From the NCBI RefSeq assembly GCF_004000945.1, contig NZ_BIMF01000015.1:62001-126000 (forward strand): a stretch of DNA of 64,000 nt. Direction: 5' to 3'. Both the position numbers and the translations under genes were made by a program. Within the stretch, counting starts at the first letter, position 1. Each line of letters begins with the position of its first letter. The notes under the pieces were generated by a model that was not told the origin of the DNA, made no database searches, and saw nothing but the letters and a program-made list of their open reading frames with translations. Shown one piece after another: positions 1 to 9,332 of this stretch. This stretch comes from Paenibacillus lautus NBRC 15380. GTDB taxonomy: Bacteria > Bacillota > Bacilli > Paenibacillales > Paenibacillaceae.

Positions 1-515
1 CGAGCTCTGAACAACAATGACTTAACCGAGCTGACGCTTTGACCTAAAATATCTGCGATTTCCTGATAATCCAGTTGATCATACTCCCGAAGAATCAGCG
101 CCGATCTCTGTTTCTCCGGTAAATTATTAATTGCTTCCCTTACCATATGTACTCGTTCACTGCGTAGTATCGCCTGCTCAGGAGCAACCTCCAGCGGAGC
201 CACAGGCACGACCCCGCTCTCCTCCAGCGGCAATGTGCCGCTCCGATGCTTGCGCAGTTCGCTGAGCACCGTGTTGCGGGCAATGGTATAGAGCCATGTC
301 GAGAAGGATGCATCCACTTCCCGGAATGAGTGCAAACTCCGGAACGCCTTATAAAATGTTTCCGAACATAAATCTTCAGCCATAAGCTCCATGTGCGAAC
401 TTTTTAACATATGATAGACAAATGCTAATATTTTTCTCTGATAACGCCGCATTAATTCGGAATAAAGTTCGGTATTGCCTTGCTTAATTTCTTGGATTAG
501 CTGGGAATCCGTCAT
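1..515 (-). CDS. ECF-type RNA polymerase sigma factor (C-terminus cut by window edge)
   Basis: The reading frame starts at an ATG at 515 and leaves the window at base 1, giving about 171 residues. Region 2 is visible near residues 10-75 (core-binding helix, then FSTWLYTIARN). A short variable linker follows, then region 4 with LPEKQRSALILREYDQLDYQEIA and the recognition helix GQSVSSVKSLLFRAR. This two-domain layout is that of a group IV (ECF) sigma factor. A GGAGG lies about 13 bases upstream of the ATG. Any anti-sigma gene would lie outside the window, so the regulon cannot be told. It lies downstream of tyrA on the same strand but has its own promoter. Confidence 0.9.
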   Translation of the reverse strand, partial: MTDSQLIQEIKQGNTELYSELMRRYQRKILAFVYHMLKSSHMELMAEDLCSETFYKAFRSLHSFREVDASFSTWLYTIARNTVLSELRKHRSGTLPLEESGVVPVAPLEVAPEQAILRSERVHMVREAINNLPEKQRSALILREYDQLDYQEIADILGQSVSSVKSLLFRA

Positions 516-696
516 ATGATTTTTCGTTCCTCCTTCACCATCCGGTGCCTCTTCCCTGTCCTTTACATCTCCGCGGATGCAATGATCATGGATTTGTGCA
601 AAAGTACCGTCAAACCATATATAGTTACGCCTCAAGATGTCTGACTATTCTATGTATTTGGCAATTTCCCCAAATCTTCTACACTAGCACTCTAGC

Positions 697-726
697 ATTA
701 TAGCACATATTGGAGAAAAGTTCAGG
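697..726 (-). promoter_or_regulatory. Putative extended -10 promoter for the ECF sigma gene
   Basis: A TATAAT at 702-697 is preceded by TGC, the extended -10 motif. The -35 region around 720-725 (CTGAAC/TGAACT) is poor. Transcription would give a leader of about 175 bases before the sigma ATG. Nothing else is recognised in that leader. Confidence 0.5.
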
Positions 727-764
727 TTTGTGGCAGTAGGTTTGCCACGGATAGGAAAAAAGAC

Positions 765-795
765 AAAAAAAATCCGCCTTCAACATTGAAGGCGG
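765..795 (-). terminator. Intrinsic terminator of the candidate sRNA
   Basis: CCGCCTTCAA pairs perfectly with TTGAAGGCGG across a two-base centre, and eight T follow on the minus strand (772-765). Confidence 0.85.
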
Positions 796-846
796 TTGCA
801 CACAGTGCAATATTTTGGATAGGAGTGGAGAGAAACCATACTGTAC
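765..846 (-). ncRNA. Candidate small RNA, about 80 nt, between tyrA and the sigma gene
   Basis: A consensus promoter (TTGACA, 17 bases, TATAAT) would start a transcript near 845. The transcript would end about 80 bases later at a strong terminator (10-bp GC-rich stem, then eight U). No open reading frame fits between them. The 5' part is pyrimidine-rich (CTCTCCACTCCTATCC) and complementary to Shine-Dalgarno-like GGAG motifs. A second small hairpin, TTGCAC-TGT-GTGCAA, precedes the terminator. Short size, own promoter, CU-rich single-stranded stretch and intrinsic terminator are the usual marks of a Gram-positive trans-acting sRNA. An attenuated leader of the sigma gene is the alternative, but that gene has its own promoter. 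Confidence 0.55.
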
Positions 847-850
847 TTTT

Positions 851-879
851 ATTATATGTATACGTTTTCATTTTGTCAA
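851..879 (-). promoter_or_regulatory. Consensus sigma-A promoter of the candidate sRNA
   Basis: TTGACA (879-874) and TATAAT (856-851) are both perfect consensus and separated by 17 bases. This is the best-scoring sigma-A promoter I see in the window, and there is no gene directly behind it other than the candidate sRNA. Confidence 0.8.
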
Positions 880-896
880 CACTGAAAACGCATTTA

Positions 897-924
897 TTTC
901 CGGTTGTTTAAAAACAACCGGAAA
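897..924 (-). terminator. Hairpin just downstream of tyrA, possible terminator
   Basis: TTTCCGGTTGTTT and AAACAACCGGAAA form a long perfect inverted repeat starting two bases after the tyrA stop. The run after it on the minus strand is AAATAAATG, not a clear T-tract, so termination strength is uncertain. Confidence 0.5.
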
Positions 925-925
925 A

Positions 926-2020
926 TTACTGGTACACCGAGTGTCCTTGCGACAACAATAGCTCTTTAGCCCGCTCCTGCTCGATTTCATTGCGGAAGGA
1001 AAGCCGCATCACGCCCGGAACATCTTCCCGACTCTCAATAATCTGCATGTTGCTGAGGTTGATGCTGTTCGTCCCCAAGTCCGTCGCTATGCGGCCGATG
1101 ATACCCGGATGGTCAGGCACGTCCAAATACAGATCGTATTGGGATACAATCATCCCTTTCCGTCGCTCTGGGAGCACGCTGCGGAATTCCCCCGCTCTGC
1201 GGAAAGCCTCTTCGATAGCAGCCCCGTCCTTCGACTCCAGCATATCCATGAAACGCTGGATGCCTTCGTTCCAGTCTCGTAACAGCGGCAGCATGACATT
1301 GCGATTATTTAATAGAATGTCCCGCCAAACGACCGGGTCGCTGGAAGCGATGCGGGTAATATCCCGAAAGCCTCCTGCAGCCAGCGTACGGTACAATGGG
1401 TTATCGTCATTGTAGGAGCTGATCTGGTTCACCAAAGCCACGGCGATCACATGAGGCAGATGACTGATGGCTCCAACAATTTCATCGTGCAGTCTTGGAT
1501 CAACCTTGACAATATGTGCGCGCGTATACGACAGAAGCTCTACAAGTACGTCCAGCTTCTCCTGTGGGACTTCATCCGGTGGAGTAAGCACATAATATGC
1601 ATTCTCGAATAATACGGTGGAAGCAGCGCCTACACCGGATCTTTCCGAGCCGGCCATCGGATGTCCTCCGATAAAATAGGCATCCTTAAGCGCAAGCCGG
1701 GATGCGCATTCGGCAATACTCGCTTTGGTACTGCCTACATCCGTAATAATGCACCCGGGTTTAAGCTGCATTTCACTCAGACGTTTTATGTACATCTCCA
1801 GACTTCCTACCGGAACACACAAAAATATGATGTCCGCGTCCTGGACAGCTTCTTCTACCGAAAGCGTAACTTTATCGACAACACCCTTGGCGATAACCTG
1901 GTCGGCATATTCTTGCGTGTGGGCATAACCGGTAACGGTTATGCCTGGTTTTCCTTTGAAGTTTAAAGCTAACGAACCGCCGATCAAGCCGACGCCGAAT
2001 ATAGAAATTTGTATTGTCAT
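926..2020 (-). CDS. tyrA: Prephenate dehydrogenase with C-terminal ACT domain
   Basis: Oxidatively decarboxylates prephenate to 4-hydroxyphenylpyruvate with NAD+, committing to tyrosine. The N-terminus has the Rossmann motif GVGLIGGS, and GGHPMAGSERSG is the family's substrate-binding stretch. A C-terminal ACT domain (DVPDHPGIIGRIATDLG) suggests feedback by an aromatic amino acid. I chose the ATG at 2020, which puts the Rossmann strand at the N-terminus as usual. A TTG at 2041 would add seven residues but has no ribosome binding site. It is the last gene of the aro-trp-hisC-tyrA series, as in B. subtilis, 47 bases after hisC. Confidence 0.95.
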   Translation of the reverse strand: MTIQISIFGVGLIGGSLALNFKGKPGITVTGYAHTQEYADQVIAKGVVDKVTLSVEEAVQDADIIFLCVPVGSLEMYIKRLSEMQLKPGCIITDVGSTKASIAECASRLALKDAYFIGGHPMAGSERSGVGAASTVLFENAYYVLTPPDEVPQEKLDVLVELLSYTRAHIVKVDPRLHDEIVGAISHLPHVIAVALVNQISSYNDDNPLYRTLAAGGFRDITRIASSDPVVWRDILLNNRNVMLPLLRDWNEGIQRFMDMLESKDGAAIEEAFRRAGEFRSVLPERRKGMIVSQYDLYLDVPDHPGIIGRIATDLGTNSINLSNMQIIESREDVPGVMRLSFRNEIEQERAKELLLSQGHSVYQ

Positions 2021-2067
2021 GTTCTCTCTCACTCGTTTCAAGCTGCGATTATTGTTATGTCATTAGA

Positions 2068-3165
2068 TTAGGCTCGTGCATTCACTTCTTGAAGCACTTG
2101 TTCCAATGCGCCGATGAAAGCCTTGTTCTGTTCTTCAGAGCCAACGGTTACGCGAATGTAGTTCGGGTATACTTCAAATCCAGGACGTACGATAATGCCT
2201 TTGCTTAGCAGGGACTTGAACACTTCGGTGCCCGGCTTTTTCACATCCACCATGATGAAGTTCCCGTTCGCAGGAAAATAGGATAACCCAAGACGATCAA
2301 ACTCCCGCTGGACATAAGTGATTCCCTCGGCATTCAATTGACGGCATTTAGCTACGAACTCCTGATCTTTCAGAGCTGCCTTCGCCGCTACTTGGGCCAG
2401 CCGTCCTGTATTAAACGGCTCACGCACTCGGTTAATTAAGGAGATAACCTCAGGTTGCCCGATGCCGTAGCCGATGCGAAGTGCAGCCAGGCCGTATATT
2501 TTGGAGAAGGTACGCAGGATGACCAGATTCGGATAACGCTCCATTAATTGGATGCTGGCCGGATACGAAGCGTCCGTAACATATTCATAGTAAGCTTCAT
2601 CGAGAACAACCATCACGTGAGCAGGAACTTCATTCAGGAAAGATATCAGCTCGCTTTCAGAAACGATGGTTCCGGTCGGATTATTCGGATTGCACACCCA
2701 AATGATTTTGGTTTGGTCCGTAACGGCTTTTGCCATGCCCGGCAGATCATGCTTCCCGTTAACCAGAGGTACCTCAATGCTTGTTGCACCTTCAATATCC
2801 GCATTCGTTTTATAAACCGAGAAGGTCTGATCGGCCATAATGGTTTCGTCTCCCGGCTCCAGGAACGCCCGAATAATGAGAGCGATGATTTCATCGGATC
2901 CGCATCCAAAAATAATCTGATTGCGTTCAATACCAAGCTGGTCAGCAAGCTCCGCCGTTAAATCGGCTGCACTACCATCCGGATACAGGCTGAGCGCTCC
3001 CAGTTCAGCGGTAATCGCTTCGGTTGCGCGCGGCGAGCAGCCATACGGATTCTCGTTGGAGGCCAGTTTAATGACAACATCCAGGCCTAATTCTTTTTTG
3101 ACTTCTTCGATTGGCTTCCCGGGTTGATATACAGGAAGATTAACAATTTGTGCTTTCGGTTTCAT
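2068..3165 (-). CDS. hisC: Histidinol-phosphate / aromatic aminotransferase
   Basis: A class II PLP aminotransferase of 365 residues. Visible marks are KLASNENPYG near the N-terminus, NPNNPTGT for cofactor and substrate binding, DEAYYEY, and TFSKIYGLAALRIGYG with the PLP lysine. In B. subtilis the enzyme in this position serves both histidine synthesis (imidazole acetol-phosphate) and transamination to phenylalanine and tyrosine. Its place between trpA and tyrA supports the same double role here (inference). An AAAGGTGAGG sequence precedes the ATG. Confidence 0.94.
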   Translation of the reverse strand: MKPKAQIVNLPVYQPGKPIEEVKKELGLDVVIKLASNENPYGCSPRATEAITAELGALSLYPDGSAADLTAELADQLGIERNQIIFGCGSDEIIALIIRAFLEPGDETIMADQTFSVYKTNADIEGATSIEVPLVNGKHDLPGMAKAVTDQTKIIWVCNPNNPTGTIVSESELISFLNEVPAHVMVVLDEAYYEYVTDASYPASIQLMERYPNLVILRTFSKIYGLAALRIGYGIGQPEVISLINRVREPFNTGRLAQVAAKAALKDQEFVAKCRQLNAEGITYVQREFDRLGLSYFPANGNFIMVDVKKPGTEVFKSLLSKGIIVRPGFEVYPNYIRVTVGSEEQNKAFIGALEQVLQEVNARA

Positions 3166-3205
3166 TCGTTATTCGCCTCACCTTTCATAACTGCTTAACA
3201 CAACA

Positions 3206-4012
3206 CTATCCTTTTAATTGTGCCACAAACTCTCTGATTTGCAAAAGTCCCTGCCGTCTTGTCTCTTCCTTCTCAAGCAGAGGAATGGTTGATTCGATCT
3301 GACGCACAATAGCACTGCCAACAACGACGCCGTCGCAGATTTTCGAGAATCTGGCAACTTGTTCGCCCGACGAAATACCAAAGCCAATCGCGATTGGCAC
3401 GTTACTGTACTGCTTCACCGTCTCAAGGAATGATTCCACTCCCGTATAAAAATCGGTGCGCTCGCCTGTTACGCCAAGCGAGGATACGCAATATACAAAG
3501 CCGGTCGCTTCCGAAGCGATGCTCGCAATCCGTTCATGGGAAGTAGGTGCCACCAGCGGAATTAGGTGAACGTCCGCGGCATGAGCCCGTTTCCTAACCT
3601 CTTCGGATTCTTCTACCGGCAGATCCGGAATGATCAGTCCGCTGATATCATGCCTTACCACTTCTTCGAAGAAGACATCCAGTCCGGTCTGCAGAACCGG
3701 ATTGTAATAGGTGAACAGAATGAACGGCAGCTCGCTGCCCCGTTCTCTCGCCAAGCGTGCGGTCTCCATGCAAGTGCGAATGGTCACCTTGCTCTTCAGG
3801 GCGCGCTCGGAAGCACGCTGAATGACCGGGCCATCGGCAAGTGGGTCAGAATAAGGAACGCCGAGTTCGATAATATCGGCCCCTGCAATTTCAAGCTCAT
3901 CAATAATATCCAGCGTCGACTTTACGTCCGGATCCCCAACGGTCAAATAAGGAATCAGGGCCGTCTTGTTTTGCTGTTTCAACGACGCAAAGGTCTGGTC
4001 TATTCGGTTCAT
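3206..4012 (-). CDS. trpA: Tryptophan synthase alpha chain
   Basis: Cleaves indole-3-glycerol phosphate to indole and glyceraldehyde-3-phosphate, passing indole to TrpB. The TIM-barrel markers LIPYLTVGDPD, the catalytic glutamate in DIIELGVPYSDPLADGP, and GFGISSGEQV near the phosphate site are present. Length 268 is normal. Its start overlaps the trpB stop by four bases (ATGA), which fits translational coupling of the two subunits of the complex. Confidence 0.97.
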   Translation of the reverse strand: MNRIDQTFASLKQQNKTALIPYLTVGDPDVKSTLDIIDELEIAGADIIELGVPYSDPLADGPVIQRASERALKSKVTIRTCMETARLARERGSELPFILFTYYNPVLQTGLDVFFEEVVRHDISGLIIPDLPVEESEEVRKRAHAADVHLIPLVAPTSHERIASIASEATGFVYCVSSLGVTGERTDFYTGVESFLETVKQYSNVPIAIGFGISSGEQVARFSKICDGVVVGSAIVRQIESTIPLLEKEETRRQGLLQIREFVAQLKG

Positions 4013-5205
4013 TCGGTTTTCCCTCCCGTGTAAGCCATGATGGACTCCACGTCCTTGTCACCGCGACCGGACAAATTAATGACGACGATATCGTCTTCGG
4101 TCCACGCGGACGCCATTTTTACTGCTTGCGCTACGGCATGCGCGGATTCCAACGCGGGTATAATGCCTTCCGTGCGGCAAAGCAGCTGCAGGGCATCCAA
4201 TGCCTCTTGGTCGGTTATAGGCACATACTGCACACGCTCAATATCTTTTAAGTAGGAATGTTCAGGCCCAACGCCGGGATAATCAAGGCCGGCAGAAATG
4301 GAATGCGCCTCCTGAACCTGTCCATACTCATCCTGAAGCAAATAACTCATCGATCCCTGGAATACGCCCTGGGTCCCCTTGGACATGGTAGCCGCATGAA
4401 AATCGGTATCTACCCCTTTGCCGGCCGCTTCGACACCGATCAAACCGACTTCCTTATCTTCCAGGAACGGGTAGAACATGCCGATCGCATTGCTTCCTCC
4501 CCCGATTGGTGCAAGAATCACGTTTGGAAGTCTTCCTTCCGTCTCGAGAATCTGTTTGCGGGTCTCGTCACCGATGATCCGCTGAAAGTTCCGCACCATC
4601 ATCGGATACGGATGCGGACCTACTGCGGAGCCAAGCACATAGAAGGTATCCTCTACGTTGCTGACCCAGTAGCGAAGCGCCTCGTTGCCGGCATCTTTAA
4701 GCGTTCGGCTTCCCGACGTCACCGGAATCACTTCGGCACCGAGCATTTTCATGCGGAATACATTCAGCTGCTGCCGCTTGGTATCCTCTTCGCCCATGAA
4801 CACCTTGCATTCGAGACCGAGCAGAGCGGCTACGGTTGCAGTGGCAACGCCATGCTGCCCGGCGCCCGTTTCGGCAATGACCTTGCCTTTGCCCATGCTC
4901 TTGGCTAACACGCCTTGAGCAATGGCGTTGTTGATTTTGTGTGCGCCTGTATGGTTCAAATCCTCACGCTTCAGATAAATTTTCGCCTTGCCGAGGTGTT
5001 TGCTGAGTCGTTCGGCATAATATAACGGCGTTTCCCGTCCGGAATACTGTTTAAGCAAATAAGCAATCTCCTCTTTGAAGGCAGGATCCTCCGAAAAGCG
5101 GTTATACTCTTGTTCAAGCTCTATTAAAGCGTTCATGAGTGTTTCCGGTACGAACCGGCCACCAAACACTCCGAAACGTCCATTACGGTCAGGAAGTTGT
5201 GTCAT
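4009..5205 (-). CDS. trpB: Tryptophan synthase beta chain
   Basis: PLP enzyme that condenses indole with serine to tryptophan. GRFGVFGGRFVPETLM at the N-terminus, the PLP lysine in LNHTGAHKINNAIAQ, ETGAGQHGVATA and the phosphate-binding GGGSNAIG are all intact. Length 398 is typical of the TrpB1 type that pairs with TrpA. It overlaps trpF by four bases upstream and trpA by four downstream. Confidence 0.98.
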   Translation of the reverse strand: MTQLPDRNGRFGVFGGRFVPETLMNALIELEQEYNRFSEDPAFKEEIAYLLKQYSGRETPLYYAERLSKHLGKAKIYLKREDLNHTGAHKINNAIAQGVLAKSMGKGKVIAETGAGQHGVATATVAALLGLECKVFMGEEDTKRQQLNVFRMKMLGAEVIPVTSGSRTLKDAGNEALRYWVSNVEDTFYVLGSAVGPHPYPMMVRNFQRIIGDETRKQILETEGRLPNVILAPIGGGSNAIGMFYPFLEDKEVGLIGVEAAGKGVDTDFHAATMSKGTQGVFQGSMSYLLQDEYGQVQEAHSISAGLDYPGVGPEHSYLKDIERVQYVPITDQEALDALQLLCRTEGIIPALESAHAVAQAVKMASAWTEDDIVVINLSGRGDKDVESIMAYTGGKTE

Positions 5206-5876
5206 TTCCCCTTCACCCTTTCTACGAATGCAATCACTTTGTTTATATCCTTCACGCCAGGTTCACTCTCAACGCCGCTGGATACATCCACGCCGTACGG
5301 AGCGTATTGACCTATTAAATGCGATACATTATCCGAATCCAATCCGCCGGCTACAAACAAGGGGATCCCTTGCTTTTTCGCCCACTTCTGGTAAGGCGGA
5401 ATGAGCTCCCAGGCAAATGTCTTGCCAGACCCTCCGCCATACACCGGATCGTACGTGTCGATCAGCAATCCGTCGATGGCGCCCGCATACGCATCCAGTG
5501 CTGACAGACGTTCCGCTTCCGGACGGTCACTCTCGATCGATACCGCCTTAAAAACGGAAACCGGGAAGCGCTCCTTCACTTCCCGGCAAAATTGCGGCGA
5601 TTCCTGACCATGCAGCTGCACGACGTCGAGCGCTGCTTCTCGTAGAAGCTCTTCCAGCTCATTCACATCAGGGTTAACCAAGACGCCGACAGCGGCGGGA
5701 ATCCTGTCATGATCCCATTCCCGCAATACTTGCATCAGCTGCGAAGCCTGCTGCGGCGTTACCTTCCGCCGACTCTTGGCAAATACGAATCCGATATAAT
5801 CCACAGGTAAGTTTATCATAGATTTTAGCACTTCAACGCTTTGAAGTCCACATATTTTTAGCGCCGTACTCATCAT
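5202..5876 (-). CDS. trpF: Phosphoribosylanthranilate isomerase
   Basis: Performs the Amadori rearrangement of N-(5-phosphoribosyl)anthranilate. KICGLQS at the N-terminus carries the general-base cysteine, and YIGFVFAKSRR, VQLHGQESP and FVAGGLDSDNV are the family signatures. Two adjacent ATGs (MMSTALK) make the exact start uncertain by one codon. The gene lies 12 bases after trpC and overlaps trpB. It is a separate gene, as in Bacillus, not fused to trpC as in enterics. Confidence 0.95.
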   Translation of the reverse strand: MMSTALKICGLQSVEVLKSMINLPVDYIGFVFAKSRRKVTPQQASQLMQVLREWDHDRIPAAVGVLVNPDVNELEELLREAALDVVQLHGQESPQFCREVKERFPVSVFKAVSIESDRPEAERLSALDAYAGAIDGLLIDTYDPVYGGGSGKTFAWELIPPYQKWAKKQGIPLFVAGGLDSDNVSHLIGQYAPYGVDVSSGVESEPGVKDINKVIAFVERVKGK

Positions 5877-5888
5877 CCAATATCCCCT

Positions 5889-6698
5889 TTATTCGAGGTC
5901 TGCAGCGATCGGCAAGGGTCCCATCAGATCGTTTACCGCGCGGAACACGTCCTGCTGGCGCATGAAATGCTCCCCTACCAGAACACCATGTGCCCCAACA
6001 TAATGCAAGTAGGAAATATCGGCGGGGCCTGATATTCCGCTCTCGCTGATCAACGTAACTCCCTCCGGAACTTGTGCCGCGATATCGGCCGTTGTCTGCA
6101 GCGAGGTTTCAAATGTCCGCAGATTGCGGTTGTTAATCCCGATAAGCTGCGCCGTTCCCAGTTCAAGAACCGATTCCAGCTCTTGCCCATCATGGACCTC
6201 AATCAGGCAATCCAAGCCAATGGAACCAGCGATGTCTATAAAATCCGCGATCCGCCCCGGCTCCAGTATGCTCGCTATCAAGAGAACCGCGTCCGCACCT
6301 AAGAGGCGCGCTTCGTAAATCTGAGTCTCGTCGATAATAAAATCCTTGCGCAGCAAAGGAATGTTGACGGCTGCCCTTACCGCCTTCAAATACTCTCCAC
6401 TACCCTGAAAATAGTCCTTGTCGGTCAGCACGGATAGGCAATCAGCATCGGCTGCCTCATAAGCTTTGGCGATCATAACCGGGTCAAAGTCCGGACGAAT
6501 TAACCCTTTGGACGGCGAAGCCTTCTTCACCTCGGCGATTAACCCCATGCTGCGTTTACGCCCCGTGGACAACGCCTTCTCAAAACCGAGAGTCGGCGGT
6601 AAATCCGCTATTTGCCTCTCCGCCTCCGAGATGCTGAATGTATCTCGCAGCTGAGCAACCTCTCTGCGCTTCGTTTCTACTATTCGATCAAGATACAT
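5889..6698 (-). CDS. trpC: Indole-3-glycerol phosphate synthase
   Basis: Closes the indole ring from carboxyphenylaminodeoxyribulose phosphate. The family motif around the catalytic lysine (AEVKKASPSKG), the second lysine (LLRKDFIID), IGINNRNL and LISESGISGP are visible. Length 269. The start codon overlaps the trpD stop by about ten bases, continuing the tightly packed trp cluster. Confidence 0.96.
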   Translation of the reverse strand: MYLDRIVETKRREVAQLRDTFSISEAERQIADLPPTLGFEKALSTGRKRSMGLIAEVKKASPSKGLIRPDFDPVMIAKAYEAADADCLSVLTDKDYFQGSGEYLKAVRAAVNIPLLRKDFIIDETQIYEARLLGADAVLLIASILEPGRIADFIDIAGSIGLDCLIEVHDGQELESVLELGTAQLIGINNRNLRTFETSLQTTADIAAQVPEGVTLISESGISGPADISYLHYVGAHGVLVGEHFMRQQDVFRAVNDLMGPLPIAADLE

Positions 6699-7728
6699 AA
6701 CTCATTTCCCCCGTTCTTGAGATCAGCTGCTCCAGCTTGGACTGAGCCAGCCCTGAATCGATGGCTCCCGCTGCGCGCTGCACACCTTCGGCCAAACTAT
6801 CTGCAAGCCCGGACACATAGATGCAGGCACCGGCATTGGCAAGCACGATATCCCGATAAGGACTGCGCTCACCACGCAGCACCGATCCGATGATGGCCGC
6901 GTTCTCTTTTGCATCGCCACCCAGAATATCGCTCATCGGATGAACCGACAGTCCCAGATCATGCGGATGAATATCATACGTTCGGACTTCTCCGCCGCGG
7001 AGCTCGGATACTCGCGTAGGCGCAGAGATGCTGATTTCATCCAAACCGTCATGGCTGGTTACCACCATGGCCCGCTTCAAGCCAAGCTCTTTGAGCACCT
7101 GCGCGATGGTTTCCGTTTTGTTCATATCGTAGATCCCGAGCATCTGCCGATCCGCCCCCGCCGGGTTTGTCAAAGGCCCCAGCATGTTAAATACGGTTCG
7201 AACCCCGAGCTCTTTGCGAGGAGCAGCCGCATATTTCATCGATGGATGATAGATTTGGGCAAATAGGAAACAGATGCCGATATCGTTCAGACAGGCTGTC
7301 GCTTGCTCTGCAGTCAAATGAATATTGACGCCCAGTGCCTCCAGCACATCGGCACTGCCCGCCCGTCCCGATGCTGAGCGGTTGCCGTGTTTGGCCACTC
7401 TGACCGAAACCGAGGAGGAGATAATGGCGGATACGGTAGAAATGTTGAATTTATGAATCCCGGATCCTCCGGTGCCGCATGTATCCAGCAGCTGATTTCG
7501 CTCGGTAACGACGCGCCCGCCCGCACCACGCATCGCCTCGGCAAAGCCGGTGATCTCTTCGACCGTCTCCCCCTTCATTCTCAAGGCCGTAAGCAGCGCC
7601 CCGATTTGAGAATGGGTTGCCTGGCCTTCCATAATGGACTGCATGACCCCGCGCGCTTCCTCTCGGCTCAGATCTTGACCTTGAATCAGCTTCGTAAGGC
7701 TGGATTGCATCGTTTCCATGACGTTCAT
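6688..7728 (-). CDS. trpD: Anthranilate phosphoribosyltransferase
   Basis: Transfers phosphoribosyl from PRPP to anthranilate. The PRPP-binding loop LDTCGTGGSG, the KHGNRSASGRAGSADVLEALG segment and the FLFAQIYHPSMKY motif are typical, and length 346 is normal. No glutamine amidotransferase domain is fused, and no trpG lies in this operon. As in Bacillus, the amidotransferase subunit is probably supplied by a shared pabA/trpG elsewhere (inference). Confidence 0.96.
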   Translation of the reverse strand: MNVMETMQSSLTKLIQGQDLSREEARGVMQSIMEGQATHSQIGALLTALRMKGETVEEITGFAEAMRGAGGRVVTERNQLLDTCGTGGSGIHKFNISTVSAIISSSVSVRVAKHGNRSASGRAGSADVLEALGVNIHLTAEQATACLNDIGICFLFAQIYHPSMKYAAAPRKELGVRTVFNMLGPLTNPAGADRQMLGIYDMNKTETIAQVLKELGLKRAMVVTSHDGLDEISISAPTRVSELRGGEVRTYDIHPHDLGLSVHPMSDILGGDAKENAAIIGSVLRGERSPYRDIVLANAGACIYVSGLADSLAEGVQRAAGAIDSGLAQSKLEQLISRTGEMSYVS

Positions 7729-7747
7729 TACGTTCTCCTCCTTCGGT

Positions 7748-9301
7748 TTAAGGTGTGTATTGGTACAGGTAATCCTGATTAATTAAATCGTTAGCATTCG
7801 TGCTGGACGGGAACATCGCTTCCGCGACGCGGATTGCCTTCAGCATCCCCTTGGCTTTGTTGACGGTTTCTTCATATTCCTTCTCCGGTACCGAGTCCCA
7901 TACGATGCCTGCCCCCGCCTGGACATAAGCTTTGCCATGACGAAAAATGATCGTACGGATCGTAATGCAGGAATCCATGTTACCGCCAAAGCCCAGATAA
8001 CCGATGGCCCCCGCATATGCGCCTCTGGCCTCCCGCTCCAACTCGGCAATGATCTCCATTGCTCTTAGTTTCGGAGCACCGGATACCGTTCCTGCCGGCA
8101 AGCAGGACAGAAAAGCATCGAAGAAATCCTTATCCTTGCTCAGCTGACCGGAAACGCTGGATACCATATGCATCACGTGGGAGTATTTTTCAATCTCCAT
8201 GAACGTGTCGCACTTCACCGTGCCGAACTCTGACACACGGCCCAGGTCATTGCGGCCCAGATCCACCAGCATCAAATGCTCGGCGCGTTCCTTCTCGTCC
8301 TGCAGCAGATCATCAGCCAGCGCCTGGTCTTCGGCCTCGTCACGGCCTCTAGGTCTGGTGCCTGCAATCGGTCTTGTTTCCAATCTTCGTCCATCTACCT
8401 TCACCAGAGCTTCCGGCGAGGTTCCTACGATAATGTCGTCGTCCATTTTGAGATAATACATATACGGCGAAGGATTCAGCGTTCTCAGCACCCGGTAGAC
8501 GTGCAGCGGCGATACTTCGGTCTCAATATGAAAGCGCTGGGACAATACCACCTGAAAAATGTCACCTGCGCGAATGTATTCCTTCGCTTGATCCACGTTG
8601 GAAAGATACTTCTCTTTTGTCATATTGGATTTAATGTCACCCATATCAACATCAGCCGGAATGCCTCTGGAGTTCACGTTCTCCCGCGGTCCCTGTTCTT
8701 GCAGCTGCTCGGCGGCTGCCTCTAAGGTACGGCATACTTCCCGATAGCTTTGCCCTATGGTTTCATCCGAATCCCCCGGGTTCACGTGTACGTTGCCCAC
8801 CAGCATGATCTGCTGCTTCACATGGTCGAAGACAATGACTTGATCGCAAAACATGAACCGGATATCATCCATTCCGAGATCGTCCATCGCATGTGGCGGA
8901 AGCTTCTCATAATATTGGAGCAGGTCATATCCGAAAAATCCGATAGCCCCTCCGGTAAAAGGAGGCATCTCCTTCAGCTGCGGGCTGCGGTACGTCCGCA
9001 GCAGCGCCTTTAACTCCTCGACAGGTTTTCCTTCCAGAAGGGAACGCTCTCCGTTCCTTTCAATTTCGATCTTGCCTTTTTTGCCCGTGATCATTAAGAA
9101 GGGGTCTGTTCCGATAAACGAATACCGTGCCCACTGTACTCCACCCTCAACGCTTTCAAGTAAAAATGCCCGTTTCCGCTCCGCATACCGCTGAAAAATG
9201 CGAATCGGGGTTTCCATGTCGGCTAACAGTCTGATCGCTACCGGAATCAGGTTATATTCACCTGCCATAGCCACCACTTGCTCCATTGATGGATTCGCCA
9301 T
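7748..9301 (-). CDS. trpE: Anthranilate synthase component I
   Basis: Makes anthranilate from chorismate with ammonia from the TrpG subunit. The N-terminal half has the tryptophan-binding region (LLESVEGGVQWARYSFIG). The C-terminal chorismate-binding half has IFQVVLSQRF, TRPIAGTRPRG, DLGRNDLGRV, the PAGTVSGAPK loop and AGAGIVWDS. Length is 517. The ATG follows an AAGGAGGG. It is the first trp gene, placed 30 bases after the leader terminator described separately. Confidence 0.97.
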   Translation of the reverse strand: MANPSMEQVVAMAGEYNLIPVAIRLLADMETPIRIFQRYAERKRAFLLESVEGGVQWARYSFIGTDPFLMITGKKGKIEIERNGERSLLEGKPVEELKALLRTYRSPQLKEMPPFTGGAIGFFGYDLLQYYEKLPPHAMDDLGMDDIRFMFCDQVIVFDHVKQQIMLVGNVHVNPGDSDETIGQSYREVCRTLEAAAEQLQEQGPRENVNSRGIPADVDMGDIKSNMTKEKYLSNVDQAKEYIRAGDIFQVVLSQRFHIETEVSPLHVYRVLRTLNPSPYMYYLKMDDDIIVGTSPEALVKVDGRRLETRPIAGTRPRGRDEAEDQALADDLLQDEKERAEHLMLVDLGRNDLGRVSEFGTVKCDTFMEIEKYSHVMHMVSSVSGQLSKDKDFFDAFLSCLPAGTVSGAPKLRAMEIIAELEREARGAYAGAIGYLGFGGNMDSCITIRTIIFRHGKAYVQAGAGIVWDSVPEKEYEETVNKAKGMLKAIRVAEAMFPSSTNANDLINQDYLYQYTP

Positions 9302-9332
9302 GTCAATCCCTCCTTAATTGATGATATACAAC

